NCBI RefSeq assembly: GCF_039871975.1
Contig: NZ_JBDPLL010000001.1
Reading direction: 5' to 3' (one strand)
Origin: Trichormus_B sp936914905
GTDB taxonomy: Bacteria; Cyanobacteriota; Cyanobacteriia; Cyanobacteriales; Nostocaceae
Length of the DNA stretch: 64,000 nucleotides
In this document: piece by piece, positions 34,675-45,300 of the stretch
Numbering within the stretch: position 1 is the stretch's first letter
How the letters are laid out: every line of letters begins with the position of its first letter
Notes under the pieces: generated by a model
Told to the model about the DNA's origin: nothing
Databases searched by the model: none
Seen by the model: the letters and a program-made list of their open reading frames with translations, nothing else
Program-made: the position numbers and the translations under genes

Positions 34675-35559
34675 CGATCCCCAAACAGAAGCATTAGAAA
34701 CAACCGCTTTACTTGCTCTAATTTCTCTACCACTCCGCAGTCGCACTCCTACAGCACGGTGGTTTTCTACTAAAACTTGCTCGACATAAGCATTTAAAAC
34801 TAAGTTACCACCATGTTTATTTAACCCCTTCACCAGTGCATCAACTAAGGTAGTACTACCACCAATGGGATAATCTAACTGCACATTAGGACGATACCAG
34901 TCTGCAAACATAAATGCAACTTCTGCGGCTATTGTGCCATTTGCGGGTAATCCTGATAATAAAAAGCAAAGTAAATCTAACCAGTTGGGAATAAATGGGT
35001 CTGTGATTACACCATCCATGATACGGGAAAAAGACCCTGTTAATTTGATGATGTTAGCAGCTTGTTAGAGTAAAGCCGGGGCAAATTTACCCACTGTTAA
35101 CATTGCACCTAAATCGTAGCGCAACGCGGCGGGTGGGAGAGCGATCACACTCTTACCCAAAGGTGTCATAATTTCCTGTAGTTTACGCCATTCAGCTACC
35201 GCTTTATCTCCCCGCAGCTTTTGTAATCTTTCACAAAACTGGTCAGCACCAACTTGAGCATCAAAGTTACCTTCTGGCAGATAAAAACCCCAGGTATTGT
35301 AATTAACACATGGTAAATCTTCGCCAATGGTATCTAAAACCTAATGTAAGGGATTAGGGGAAGAGGTATAAGATAAACCAGAATATCAAGAGGGTCCAGA
35401 ATCAAATTTGTAACCATTGCGTTCAAAAGCATGAGCCGCACAACCGATAATGGAGTGGCTTTCCACTACTGTGACATCAATTCCATAGCGTGCCAAGAGT
35501 ACAGCACAACTCAATTGGCCAATACCGCTACCAATTACGACTACTTCTGTGTTGTTCAT
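34675..35559 (-). pseudogene. FAD-dependent oxidoreductase (CrtISO/CrtI-like), broken
   Basis: Starts MNNTEVVVIGSGIGQLSCAV (G-x-G-x-x-G dinucleotide-binding motif), VVESHSIIGCAAHAFERNG, GYKFDSGPS, stop. Later frames give LPEGNFDAQVGADQFCERLQ, TDPFIPNWLDLLCFLLSGLP, DYPIGGSTTLVDALVKGLNK and VRLRSGREIRASKAVVSNAS. This follows carotenoid isomerase/desaturase-like enzymes. Stops lie near 35386, 35340 and 35065. The C-terminal quarter is missing; the frame runs straight into the sugar nucleotidyltransferase remnant. Confidence 0.75.
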
Positions 35560-35630
35560 GAATGATGCTTGATTACTGGGCTTTTTCAAAAATGATAAAA
35601 CTTGTAGTTACCAATAGCCAAGACTAATAG

Positions 35631-35852
35631 TTACACACGTGAGTAGGGTGCTAGAGCTACAGTTTTCGTCATATCAGCAAGGAGAAAGCGATCACAGGCG
35701 TTAAACACTTCTACATCAGTCTGTGCCTGTCGCATCAGTTTTAGGAAATAACCTTCAGCATTAATACTTAAGGTAATATAGTTGAGGAACATTTTGAGAT
35801 AGGCTAAGCGTGATCGCATTGGTATAGTTAATGCTGTAGGGGTTTGCCACAA
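35631..35852 (-). other. Unassigned ORF fragment
   Basis: A 73-codon open frame with protein-like composition (LAYLKMFLNYITLSINAEGY, VEVFNACDRFLLADMTKTV). The adjoining minus-strand segment 35853-35930 also looks coding (RGEQITPVPLVEVRNYIDQL). I recognise no family; probably the tail of a gene cut by the IS5-like relic that begins at about 35927. Confidence 0.25.
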
Positions 35853-35926
35853 CTTATCAATTGATCAATATAGTTGCGTACCTCTACTAAAGGAACGGGT
35901 GTGATCTGCTCTCCTCGCAAAGCCTG

Positions 35927-36617
35927 CCTATCAGTTTCAAGACTGGTTAGCCCAAGGTAAAATGCAGTATAAAAAACTTCAAGTTGAGATAGAAAGTAAA
36001 AAGATACGTATAAATCAGAAAGGAGGAGGGTGGAAACCAAAATTAGAGATAAAAGAAGAGGTATGTCTATGCTTGTTCTCTTTGAGGAAAATGCCAACAT
36101 TTGAGATTTTAGGTTTGCATTTCGGTATATCTAAAACGGAAGCAAAGGACACATTTCATTACTGGCTAGAGATATTAGGAAATGTTTTGCCTGCTAGTCT
36201 CCTTGAACAGGTAGAAAAACATGATACCGATTATGGTATCCCGACTCATAACAGAAGGTACGAAACAAAGAGTTTTCCAGGAAGGGTATTTTTGTTGAAT
36301 ACGTCATTAGACTTGTAAAAATATTCTCGGTAGCTCAACAAAGATTGCCCCTGAATTCCAGAATTTACAAACAAGTAATTCTTACTATTTCTGGTTTAGT
36401 TATATTAGGAATTGGTTCATTAGTTTTGCCCATTTCATAAATGTTATGGATATGAGGTCAGTCATGAATTAGTCATCAACATCTTCATAGATAGTTCCTA
36501 TCAGTTACTATTCCCAAGTCCGATTCTTTCCTTGGCTCTTTCTTAATCTTAACACTATAGAAAGTCATACACAGACTCCTTTGTCAATTTTCGGACCTCT
36601 CTATTCCCTATAATCAA
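35927..36617 (+). mobile_element. IS5-like transposon relic, copy A
   Basis: Encodes LQVEIESKKIRINQKGGGWK, EVCLCLFSLRKMPTFEILGL, ISKTEAKDTFHYWLEILGNV, then jumps to a degenerate C-terminal part (FEQVIRLV...). K-G-G-G-x-K-P-K-L and M-P-T-F-E-x-L-G-x-x-F-G are typical of the HTH part of cyanobacterial IS5-group transposases. The catalytic centre is deleted. Copy B at 49205-49925 has the same join and the same 3' flank up to CTATTCCCTATAATCAA. Confidence 0.75.
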
Positions 36618-37422
36618 TCATTAACACTCACAAGTTGGGGAAGTTGAGACACAGGAATATCTAAAAAGTCAGCCAATACTTCTCGCAGCCAAGCATCGTA
36701 AATTCTTGCGAAATCATTAATATCCGTACCAATGGCTTGATGAGTTAGTTGCCAATCTTCTTTAAGGTAGGGATTTCTTCTTTTTTGTCCTTATTGATCC
36801 AATTTCAATAGCTGTGCTGCTAAATCTACTTTTTCTGCTAGCGAAGCTTGGTCATACTTGCGTTGCCACCAGTTTACTACGCCTACACGGTGAAAAGCTT
36901 CTTCTGGCTGAATTCTGGTCGCAGAAAATTTAGCTGATTCAGGATCACTAATTTTACTGGTACGACTATTAACTAATAAAGATGCCACAATATGCATTTC
37001 ATAATGCAATTCAAAAGCTAAAAAACCTTGCCAATTACGAATTGGTAGATCTGTCATATAATAATCCCAATGCTTTTGAACTTGTCGTTAGATATCTTCA
37101 ATCGGATCAAGTCCAGAGATAATTTGCACTGTACGACGGGTATTTTCAGTGTGTGCGCCATCATCACCAATTTGTTGGCTTAAAGAAGTTCTGGATCAGG
37201 CATTTGACCAATTATATGAGCACAAACTTGTATAATAAACAAATCATGAACCGCACCTGCAACACGAAAACGGCAAAAGTTTTCAATTTCTGCTGTTGTT
37301 TCTGGAGGTTTGTTTTCATGCGATCGCTTTTTCTGTAAATAGGGTGCGTGCTGATTAGTTGTTTTATCAAAGATTTCCAGTTTTAAGTCAGTTGTTCAAA
37401 TGGGACGGGTAGATGTAATCAT
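36614..37422 (-). pseudogene. Decayed gene of unknown function
   Basis: Starts MITSTRPI, stop, TTDLKLEIFDKTTN; continues ENFCRFRVAGAVHDLFIIQV, MMAHTENTRRTVQIISGLDP, then an open part with LPIRNWQGFLAFELHYEMHI, VASLLVNSRTSKISDPESAK, AFHRVGVVNWWQRKYDQASL; ends FLDIPVSQLPQLVSVND. At least three stops and one frameshift. Family not recognised; it is helical and not obviously membrane-bound. The IS5-like relic abuts its 3' end. Confidence 0.5.
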
Positions 37423-37548
37423 GTTTTTGGTCTAAGTTATATTTTTTTATTTTATTTTAATACTCACAAAGACAACAGCTATTAAAAATTAGCTGATAAT
37501 GAAGAAATCAGTCAACATAATATCATTCCCAATGACCAATTACCAAAA

Positions 37549-38763
37549 TTATTCCATCACCGCTAATACTGCTTTTGGTAATAATTTTTCTTTGAAGCAA
37601 ACGATTATGGCCGGGACATCATTTAATTTTACACCTGCCTTTTCTAAATTCAATCTTTCAGAAATTGCCAAAATTAAATTATCGCAATTTGCACGACGTA
37701 CCTGAGAAAACTTTCTCTGTAAATATTCTGTACGCCAATAACCGACAATTTCTAATAAAAAAGTCCTACCATCAGGATGTACAAGGCGGAAATCGGGAAT
37801 CATTACACTACCAGGAATGGGAATTAAATCAACTTCTCTTTCTAATATCCACCCACTTTTTAAACTATCCCATTTATCAGCGAAAGACTTTTCTAGCATA
37901 CTATCATAAGGCTTACCTTTAGGATAGTGAGAGACCAAACCACATTCAGAATCCAGTGTGAATCTGCCAGTTTTCCATTCATTCGTATAAGAATCTCGTG
38001 TTTGTAAAGTTGCGGCTAAACTCCATTTTGTAACATGAAGTAAAGCAGGAATCATTTTAGCTATGGATAAACCATAACGGGTACTAGGAGTAAATAAACT
38101 TGTTGGACCATCAATACTAATGGTAAAACCGTGATCAGCGTCACCTTCAATATAAGCCATTAGTTGAAACAACTTCAAATAACGAAATAACAACTTATAT
38201 TCTCCTGGTACATTGCGGTGAGCATTTAACACCAATTGACTGGCTTTATAAAACACACCTTGTACTTGAGACAAATTATAGCGATGTAATAAATCATCTG
38301 GGTTTGGTGCTTCAAAAGCAGTGAAAATTTTATTTTTAGATAAATCGGCATAAAGACCATCACGCACCTGAATTGGTAAAACTTCCTGCTGTAATTCCTG
38401 ACTTAATTCATCAGCAACTTTGCTTAAAGTTACCTCAGTTGCTTCCCGACTAGGAACAGACTTTGCAGCCAAAGCAAAAACCTGTTCCCTTAACATTGGT
38501 GGTTCAAGAGGACTAACAACTTCAAAAGTGCAGAAACTGCTTTTAAGAATATAAGCCAAACCGCGCTTCATGCGATAATCAGTAGTATGACCTTCAAAAT
38601 CAGCTAATTGACGTTCCAGAACCCCTTGGGATTTCCCCACTGCTTCCTTAAAAACACTAATCAAATCTGTTGCTAAATCTAAATATTTGTGATCAAGTTT
38701 CAGTCTCTTCGGGATAATTTCTTCCCCGTTTTGACGATGAATCAATAACTCCGTTGGTAACAT
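37549..38763 (-). CDS. DUF790 (Bax1-like) nuclease, partner of XPB
   Basis: 404 residues, DUF790 family. MLPTELLIHRQNGEEIIPKRL at the start; a central LLHRYNLSQVQGVFYKASQL; and near the C-terminus a PD-(D/E)XK-like nuclease core, PGSVMIPDFRLVHPDGRTFLLEIVGYW (P-D-F ... L-E-I-V), continuing with YLQRKFSQVRRANCDNLILA. In archaea Bax1 is the nuclease that works with the XPB helicase in excision repair (family knowledge). Here the gene follows an XPB-like helicase by 125 bases on the same strand, the expected pairing. Intact, unlike most of its neighbours. Confidence 0.85.
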   Translation of the reverse strand: MLPTELLIHRQNGEEIIPKRLKLDHKYLDLATDLISVFKEAVGKSQGVLERQLADFEGHTTDYRMKRGLAYILKSSFCTFEVVSPLEPPMLREQVFALAAKSVPSREATEVTLSKVADELSQELQQEVLPIQVRDGLYADLSKNKIFTAFEAPNPDDLLHRYNLSQVQGVFYKASQLVLNAHRNVPGEYKLLFRYLKLFQLMAYIEGDADHGFTISIDGPTSLFTPSTRYGLSIAKMIPALLHVTKWSLAATLQTRDSYTNEWKTGRFTLDSECGLVSHYPKGKPYDSMLEKSFADKWDSLKSGWILEREVDLIPIPGSVMIPDFRLVHPDGRTFLLEIVGYWRTEYLQRKFSQVRRANCDNLILAISERLNLEKAGVKLNDVPAIIVCFKEKLLPKAVLAVME

Positions 38764-38888
38764 ACTTCTTCTCAGTTGAATAATTAATTTCTAACTGTTC
38801 TGCCTGCCACCTTAGCACTTCTTTCCTGTCCACCTCTATAAACAGTCTTTAAATTCCCTTTCCTCTCCTTCTTCTTCTCTTTATTCTC

Positions 38889-40298
38889 TTAGGTCCCTTG
38901 ACGCTCTTCGCGCCTTTGGGGTTCGTTACTTCTTTCACCCCTTCTCCTGGCCGAAGTTCCCTCCTCACTAGTATCTTCTGCTACGACTTCATATAAAATT
39001 GCCTGTTTATTTTTAATATTACCCTTGCGTAAAACCCTCCCCAAACGTTGAATATATTCCCTCGCTGAACCAGTCCCTGAAAGAATAATTGCTATTGAAG
39101 CTGCGGGAACATCAACACCCTCATTTAAGACATGAGATGCTACCAAAGTATTATATTTACCCTCCTTAAATTTAGTTAAAATTTCATGCCTTTCCTTCAC
39201 CGGAGTTTGATGAGTAATAGCCGGAATTAATAAGTCTTGAGAAATGCGATAAACTGTAGCATTATCTGCCGTAAAAATCAACACCCTAGCGGGATAATGT
39301 TCAGCTAATAAACCCATCAAAATTCTTAGTTTACCCTCAGTTCGCAGGGAGATTTCTTTAGCTTGAGAGTGTGCTAACATTGCTCTGCGTCCGACTTGCG
39401 ATCGCGCACTCACTTGCACAAAAGTTTGCCAACCTTGCAGACTTCCCAAAGAAATCCGCGATTGCTTTAAAAAAGCATTGCGGGTTTGAATTAGCTGATT
39501 GTATCTTTCTCTTTCCAATTGGGATAACTTGACCTTAATTTGCACAATTTGATGTTCTGCTAAAGCCTTACCAGCTAAATCTTCAGCACGTTGGCGATAA
39601 ACTTCTCTACCAATGAGAATATTTAAATCAGCGTGTTTACCATCGGTGCGTTCTGGTGTAGCAGAAAGTCCGAGTCGATAGGGTGCAATCGCATATTCAG
39701 CAATGACTCGATTAAAATCAGTTGGTAAATGATGACATTCATCAAAAATTATCAAAGCATATTTATTACCCAAAGTTTCCGCATGAATCGCTGCACTGTC
39801 ATAAGTGGCCACCAAAATCGGTGTTTGATCCCGTGAACCACCCCCCAGCAAACCCAAATCCGCATCAGGAAAAGCCGCCGTTAGGTGTGCATACCACTGG
39901 TGCATCAAATCCAAAGTTGGTACAACAATCAACGTCGTGCACGGTGTCGCTTGCATCGCCATTTGCGCCAAATAAGTCTTACCCGCAGCCGTCGGCAATA
40001 CCACAACTCCCTGTCTTCCCGCCAATTTCCAAGCCGCTAAAGCCTCATTTTGGTGGGGGTATGGAGTCATTTCCAAACTAGCAACCAAATCCAAAGGATA
40101 AAACCCCTTGGCCTCATCTGTGAAGTTTGTATCTTCTGCTTGCAATGCTTCAACTAAACAACGGTATCTAATTGCGGGAATGCGGAATTTTTCGACTCTA
40201 TCATCCCATGTTGCATAGTCTATCCAAGCTTTACTGTGTGGTGGTGGGTGTAAAATTAACGTACCACGATCAAAAGTTAAGGTGGGGTTGCGACCCAT
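38889..40298 (-). CDS. XPB/Rad25-like superfamily 2 DNA helicase
   Basis: 469 residues. N-terminal damage-recognition-type region (FDRGTLILHPPPHSKAWIDY), then helicase motifs: I VVLPTAAGKTYLAQ (G-K-T), Ia VPTLDLMHQW, II IIFDECHHL (DECH), III LGLSATPERTDGKH, IV RVLIFTADN, V VASHVLNEGVDVPAASIAII, VI QRLGRVLRKG. The R-E-D-like element between II and III is short. The tail after VVAEDTSEEGTSARRRG is low-complexity and probably reads into an intergenic repeat. It is followed by the DUF790 nuclease gene, forming an XPB-Bax1-like pair. Confidence 0.88.
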   Translation of the reverse strand: MGRNPTLTFDRGTLILHPPPHSKAWIDYATWDDRVEKFRIPAIRYRCLVEALQAEDTNFTDEAKGFYPLDLVASLEMTPYPHQNEALAAWKLAGRQGVVVLPTAAGKTYLAQMAMQATPCTTLIVVPTLDLMHQWYAHLTAAFPDADLGLLGGGSRDQTPILVATYDSAAIHAETLGNKYALIIFDECHHLPTDFNRVIAEYAIAPYRLGLSATPERTDGKHADLNILIGREVYRQRAEDLAGKALAEHQIVQIKVKLSQLERERYNQLIQTRNAFLKQSRISLGSLQGWQTFVQVSARSQVGRRAMLAHSQAKEISLRTEGKLRILMGLLAEHYPARVLIFTADNATVYRISQDLLIPAITHQTPVKERHEILTKFKEGKYNTLVASHVLNEGVDVPAASIAIILSGTGSAREYIQRLGRVLRKGNIKNKQAILYEVVAEDTSEEGTSARRRGERSNEPQRREERQGT

Positions 40299-40499
40299 CT
40301 GAGGTTTTCTCCCAACTCGTTTACTTTACTACTCATAACTTAAAATGTGCATTATTCCCAAAAGAGATCTTGATATAAGCCAAATATAAGCCAACTAGAA
40401 CATCTGTTTACCCCAGAGATATGTTGGTAAACTGATACAATCCTGCTTGAATCCTACAGAAAACAGCGAAGACAGTTTCTAATTAAACCCCTGCGATTG

Positions 40500-41170
40500 C
40501 AAACAAAAATTATGCTGCTGGTAGGTTTAACACTTACTAGCTTTTTTATGTGGGTTAATCAGCAACCCAATGGAAAATTTACGCCTTTAAAATTGCTTAA
40601 TACTTGAATCTTCTATCTTAATTTGTTGGTTATTATGCCAAACTCATCTTGGTCGTCGTTACCCACACTTGATTTTTTTGGTTTTATCCTGGTGTAGAAC
40701 TTGCACCATCCAAATTGACACAGCCATTTTATTTAATCATGTAGAAGCGCTTACTAATATTTGGAATTTGATGTTTACCAGTCAACCAACTATTGTTCCA
40801 GTATTATGGCCGCTACATTTAATTTCCCAGCCACATTGGTGCAATTATTTGCTATGCAGGATTATAAATCCTCTATCGTCCTCAATTTAAGCGACCATTA
40901 TATTTTTATGTTGGGCATAGAATATATTTATTGTTGACAGGAGTAATCTGTGTATTTTCTGTCCATCTATATAAAAAATTGCGAGAAAAAAATTGATCTC
41001 AACAACAATTAGAAAAACTACTTTTAAGTATTTTACCTCATGTAATAGCTGATCAATTAAAATAGTAACCTACAACTATGGCTGATATTTTCCTATAAGC
41101 CACAGTTTTATTTGCTGATATTGTCGGATTTACAGAACTTTCAAGCCATACTTCACCACCTAGACTAGTC
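40500..41170 (+). pseudogene. Adenylate/guanylate cyclase (decayed)
   Basis: Fragments in all frames: LQTKIMLLVGLTLTSFFMWV (membrane segment), later IKNCEKK, then SQQQLEKLLLSILPHVIADQLK (the signalling helix before class III cyclases, L-P-x-x-I-A-x-x-L-K) and VLFADIVGFTELSSHTSP, the first catalytic strand F-A-D-I-V-G-F-T. It breaks off there near 41170. Many stops. The remainder up to 41470 holds no gene. Confidence 0.7.
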
Positions 41171-41474
41171 GACAGGGGAAAGGTACCTTATTTCCTAATT
41201 TCCTAACAAAAACTAATAAGTATTTCAAAATCATCTATATAAGTGCAAGAATTGACAAAAATATAAACAGAATAAATGGATGATTTTGCAAAGAACTAAA
41301 TTAACTTATGTCTAGTATAATAACTCTTATTTAAGTATAAATTAGCTAATTATTCAGCCATAAATAAGTAACTATTTTAACTAAATTATTGATAAGCGTA
41401 GTTTTCGCTTTAGCGAAAACTCTTTCTAAATAGTTATCATCCATTGCTGCCAAAAACTGTTTATTTTTTATCCA

Positions 41475-42544
41475 CTACTTCACGGGTTTCTCTTTACCCA
41501 AAAGATTGACTGCTATCTGTCGCATCACTGCAAAATTTTGTGGAGCATTATCTTTCCTAATCCAGGAATCATCTTCTTTTAAAGCTACATCTAATAACCA
41601 ATGCAATGAATTTTCTATTCCCCAATGACTGCGGACAGAATTAGCAGATTTTTTGGCATTATCCTCAATATCACTAATAAAATAACGAGTCTCTACTGTT
41701 GTTTTACCATCCACTTGTCGGACAGATTCTACCATTCCAATACTTTTTATATTTGACCCAACTGAATCAGGGTCAAGCTGAAACCTAATTCTAGATAACA
41801 TCATATAATTGCGGATTTCATGCCGACTATACTCTTTTATATGTGCTATATTGAGAGTTTTAAAAAGCTGTACTTATCCCTAACTTAAATAGCTGTTATA
41901 CTGACTCATACAGATTACCTTTTACCTTGGTTCTTTTTTAAAGAAATTACATAGTCTGCGTTTTGTTCTGTAATTAATTTCACAATTTCTTTTTGGTAAC
42001 CGATTGCATCAATCGTCACGATATAACCATTAAGCTCTAAAATTTTGATTAATTCTGGGATGGCTGTAATCTCATTAGATTTAGAGTCTACTTTCAGCTG
42101 TCCTAACACTAATTTATTTGTAGTTGCCCATGCACTCACTATTTGAAGTGGACTTTGCTCAATACTTTGATCATGAGAGCCACATAAAGTTTTTCGATCA
42201 ATTGCCACAACTTCACCCTCTGTCTTGCTCTGTACTGTTTTCATCCAGTTTAAGAAACATGACTGAAATTACTGCGTATTTAATTATGCACATACTCGCG
42301 CAAATCTATCCTGTGACGGTATCCTGTTTGGTAGCTCTAAAAACGTTTTTAACCACTCATATTTTGTGCATCCATACAATTCAATTGCTACCCAACTATC
42401 TGCGGAGCAGATTACTGCACAGATGGCTATTATCAAAATATCTATCATATGTTGCTTTGTACGATCTATTCGTGGGTCTGACATCGGAGCAAAATAGTCA
42501 GCAATTGTGATTTTGGGCTTAAGCTTCACGCCTTCCTTGGGCAA
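41475..42544 (-). pseudogene. ISAs1-family transposase (frameshifted)
   Basis: Three open blocks. N-terminus: ADYFAPMSDPRIDRTKQHMI, LIIAICAVICSADSWVAIEL, PNRIPSQDRFARV. Middle: VVAIDRKTLCGSHDQS, SAWATTNKLVLGQLKVDSKS, NEITAIPELIKILELNG, TIDAIGYQKEIVKLI. C-terminus: VRSHWGIENSLHWLLDVALK, EDDSWIRKDNAPQNFAVMRQ. This is the full ISAs1 layout with the DDE residues in DRKT and TIDA. Stops near 42283 and 41915 and a lost segment between 41804 and 41915 inactivate it. Confidence 0.88.
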
Positions 42545-42662
42545 TATTGCTACTTTTACAATGACTGTACCATCAAAGCCTCATTGCTCAACCTCATACA
42601 ATCAGCAGTCGCTACCTTCATCTCTGTTAGTAGTCTTGTACAATATAGTACTATATTGATAT

Positions 42663-44326
42663 GCTTTTGCCCTGCATTATTACCAGTATTCAATTCGAGG
42701 ATAATACCTTTACTATTCAACTAAATGGTATTTCAACTATTGTTGAATGATTTGACAGCAATAAATTATTTAATATCAGCAATAATGCTAAAATAGTTGG
42801 TTTTATTCCTATTGATCTTGACGGAAAAAAGGGACTTTTAAGGTTTGGTAATTCCTATTGCGATTTTGTATTTTTTGATGAAGATGACTTTTGTTTTGTA
42901 GAGTTCAGATTGAATGTGATAAGCACAGAAGAAAGATCCAGACATAAGAGCAGAACAAAAGGGAGCATCCACTATTGGAAGAGACATAAGTTTTAGGAGA
43001 ACATAGTGTGGATTAGCAACCATGAACCAGGATAAAAAAGAACGGCTCAAAGCCTGCTTAGAAGAATTGGTAAGATTGTGAGACAAAAGTCAGATAAGAG
43101 ACTTGGAAGGCATAGAAAAAACAGTAAGGAGTCAAATATTAGAACTGGTAAGTCCAGAAATAGCTCTTTTTTTATGGAACAAACAACCGGAAGGAAAGTA
43201 GGTCAAACCAGGAAAGTCAAAACCTTGGTAGGAGAACTAAAACTAAAAGCTAAACAGTTGCAGAGACTGGGTTTGAAGCCAAGAAGTCGATTAAGTCCAT
43301 TACTTCAAAAGTGCTGCTTGAGGCTATCAGCTAAGGAATCATATCAAAAAGCAGAAGTTGAAATTGAGGCATTAACAGGAGTAAAAGTTGGTCATAGGAG
43401 GCAACAAGAACTAGTTGTCGAACAAGATTGGGAGCTATCACAAGCAAAACAAGCTGTCTGTAAAGTGAGCAAAGTGAGCATGGATATGGATAGTGTAAAA
43501 GTATGACTACGAGGCAAACTACAAACAGGCTGCTACTGGCGAGACTATAAAACCGTTCGTCTACAAGGAATTGATTATGGGGCATTTTTTGATGACAACC
43601 AATCATTAGTTGATTATGTTAATAGCCAGTCTTTGGTTAACCCCCGTGTCTGTTTGGGGGATGGTCATGATGGAGTTTGGAATTTAGTTAAACAGTTTGG
43701 AACTGAAAAATTCAAACCTTTGGAAATTTTGGATTGGTATCACCTCAAAGAGAATTTTTATAAAATTGCTAGTTCTTTAAAGCATCTCCAAGCTGTTGAG
43801 AGTTGATTGTGGCAAGGTTATATAGAGCTAATTCAAGCTTTATTTAATGATTTTCGAAGCAAACAAGTTAAGAAGTTTTTCGAGATAACCGAAAAACATC
43901 ACACTCGCATTATTAACTACAGCTACTACCAAGCTGAAAAACTGTGTTCTATTGGTTCTGGATCTGTCGAATCTGCTTTTAAACAGATTGGAGCAAGGAT
44001 TAAAATTTCTGGCCCACAGTGGAATGTTAAAAGTGTCTACCAAATCCTTTCCCTTCCTTGTGCTGATCTCAATGGTTTGCTTGCTATTTGAGTCTTTCTG
44101 CCAAAACTCGATGCTCCCACATGCTATTAGGCAATTAACAAACACTATAAGTTGGTTTAATTTTAAATTAAGTAGAAACTACCTAGTATTAAATTTAGAG
44201 GCTTATGTTTGTACTCCTGAATTTTACCCAAGATTTGATTCAAGTTGGCAAGCATTGGCGATAGAGTTTGTAGAAGACTATGATGGTGTCGAACTTTTTG
44301 AAAGAAATCATAAAACCTGCAAATAA
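42663..44326 (+). pseudogene. Unknown gene split by ISKra4, possible nuclease fold
   Basis: The 5' part (42663-42960) reads MLLPCIITSIQFEDNTFTIQ, stop, KLFNISNNAKIVGFIPIDLD, LLRFGNSYCDFVFFDED, FCFVEFRLNVISTEERSRHK and ends RTK. The 3' part (44119-44326) continues AIRQLTNTISWFNFKLSRNY, LNLEAYVCTPEFYPRFDSSW, ALAIEFVEDYDGVELFER and stops at 44326. Together they give one protein of about 165 residues interrupted exactly by the ISKra4 element. C-D-F ... F-V-E-F-R resembles the D...E-x-K core of PD-(D/E)XK nucleases, but this is inference only. Confidence 0.6.
42961..44118 (+). mobile_element. ISKra4-family insertion sequence (inactive)
   Basis: 1158 bp bounded by GGGAGCATC and GATGCTCCC. Plus-strand transposase pieces from 43021: MNQDKKERLKACLEELVRL, stop; LEGIEKTVRSQILELVSPE; KTLVGELKLKAKQLQRLGLK, SPLLQKCCLRLSAKESYQKA; YKTVRLQGIDYGAFFDDNQS; VCLGDGHDGVWNLVKQFG; DWYHLKENFYKIASSLKHLQ; YYQAEKLCSIGSGSVESAFK, IKISGPQWNVKSV. 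This covers an ISKra4 transposase nearly end to end, with frameshifts near 43130, 43200 and 43500 and TGA stops at 43503 and 43804. Confidence 0.85.
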
Positions 44327-44506
44327 ACAAGACATCATGCAACAAATTTTTATAAAACCTGTCTAAATATCCGGTACATACAAATGACTCAACAATTAGT
44401 TTTGTATTTCAATAGATACAAAAACAGATACAAAAACAACAATATTTAGCTTAAAGTAATTCAATTTATGCTTGATATGTTTAAACTAAAATCATCCCAT
44501 CAACGA

Positions 44507-45025
44507 ATGAAACACCAACTGCTTATTGTCATGCTCGTAATTTTTGCTTGGAGTGTAGCTATAGGATTTATACTAGGTTTAGCCACTACTAGTGTTCACA
44601 CCACTAATCCCACCCCCTCACTTGGCACCGTTGAGGTAGTACCCGCACAATACCAACTAGGCCAAGCAAGAATTATATATAGAAAATTGCTCAACCTGTC
44701 ACATTGCTTTACCACCAGCGGTATTTCCCACCCAAACTTGGAAGAATCTTGTGGAAGACTCCCAGCACTATGGCGCACAGATTCAGCTGTTGGTCCATCC
44801 ACAACGGATCTTGGTGTGGAAATATATTTCAACTTTCTCCCGTGTGCAACTTCAAGATGAAGAAATACCCTATTGCCTCAATAGATCCCTAGATCCCTTT
44901 ATTTCCAAGCCTTACATCCTGGTGTCAAATTACCAGTACCTATAAACATGGGCAGTTGTGTCAGTTGTCATCCTGGTGCAAGTAAGTAGAATTTTTGCAG
45001 CCTGACACCAGAATGGGAGAAATAA
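44507..45025 (+). pseudogene. Dihaem cytochrome c-type protein (frameshifted)
   Basis: An N-terminal membrane anchor (LLIVMLVIFAWSVAIGFILG) is followed, after a frameshift near 44665, by ENCSTCHIALPPAVFPTQTW (first C-x-x-C-H), KNLVEDSQHYGAQIQ, YISTFSRVQLQDEEIPY, then after further shifts ALHPGVKLPVP, MGSCVSCHPGAS (second C-x-x-C-H), and SLTPEWEK before the stop. The two haem sites and the A-L-P-P motif identify a membrane-anchored dihaem cytochrome. At least three shifts or stops inactivate it. Its redox partner is unknown. Confidence 0.75.
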
Positions 45026-45125
45026 ATTCGTAATTCTCGCCCCTGCTCCCATGCTCCCCTGCTCCCCTGCGCTATCTCGTGGCAAAATGATACTATGAAG
45101 GAGTTTAAATATTAAGATAAGAATT

Positions 45126-45165
45126 AAAACCAATCGTCATAACAAGGTGATTGGGGTTTTTCATT
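45126..45165 (+). terminator. Terminator-like hairpin upstream of secA
   Basis: AAAACCAATC pairs with GATTGGGGTTTT around a loop of about 14 bases, followed by a T-rich run (TTTTTCATTTGGTTTTT). Its position fits the end of the dead cytochrome transcript. Confidence 0.55.
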
Positions 45166-45300
45166 TGGTTTTTGAGTAAATTCTCATTTCCTAGCCATCT
45201 ATAACTAAAACGGCTGGGTTGTGTTAAGTGTCTGTAATTATAGAGCTATTAGCTAAAACCTTTAATTTCCATCCCCCTTGATTTAGTTCCATATACTGCC

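Noticed and set aside
35828..36100. Minus-strand ORF of 90 codons with a hydrophobic stretch
   Set aside because: Most of it is antisense to the IS5-like relic; only the last part (35853-35930) may belong to a real lost gene, noted with the fragment at 35631.
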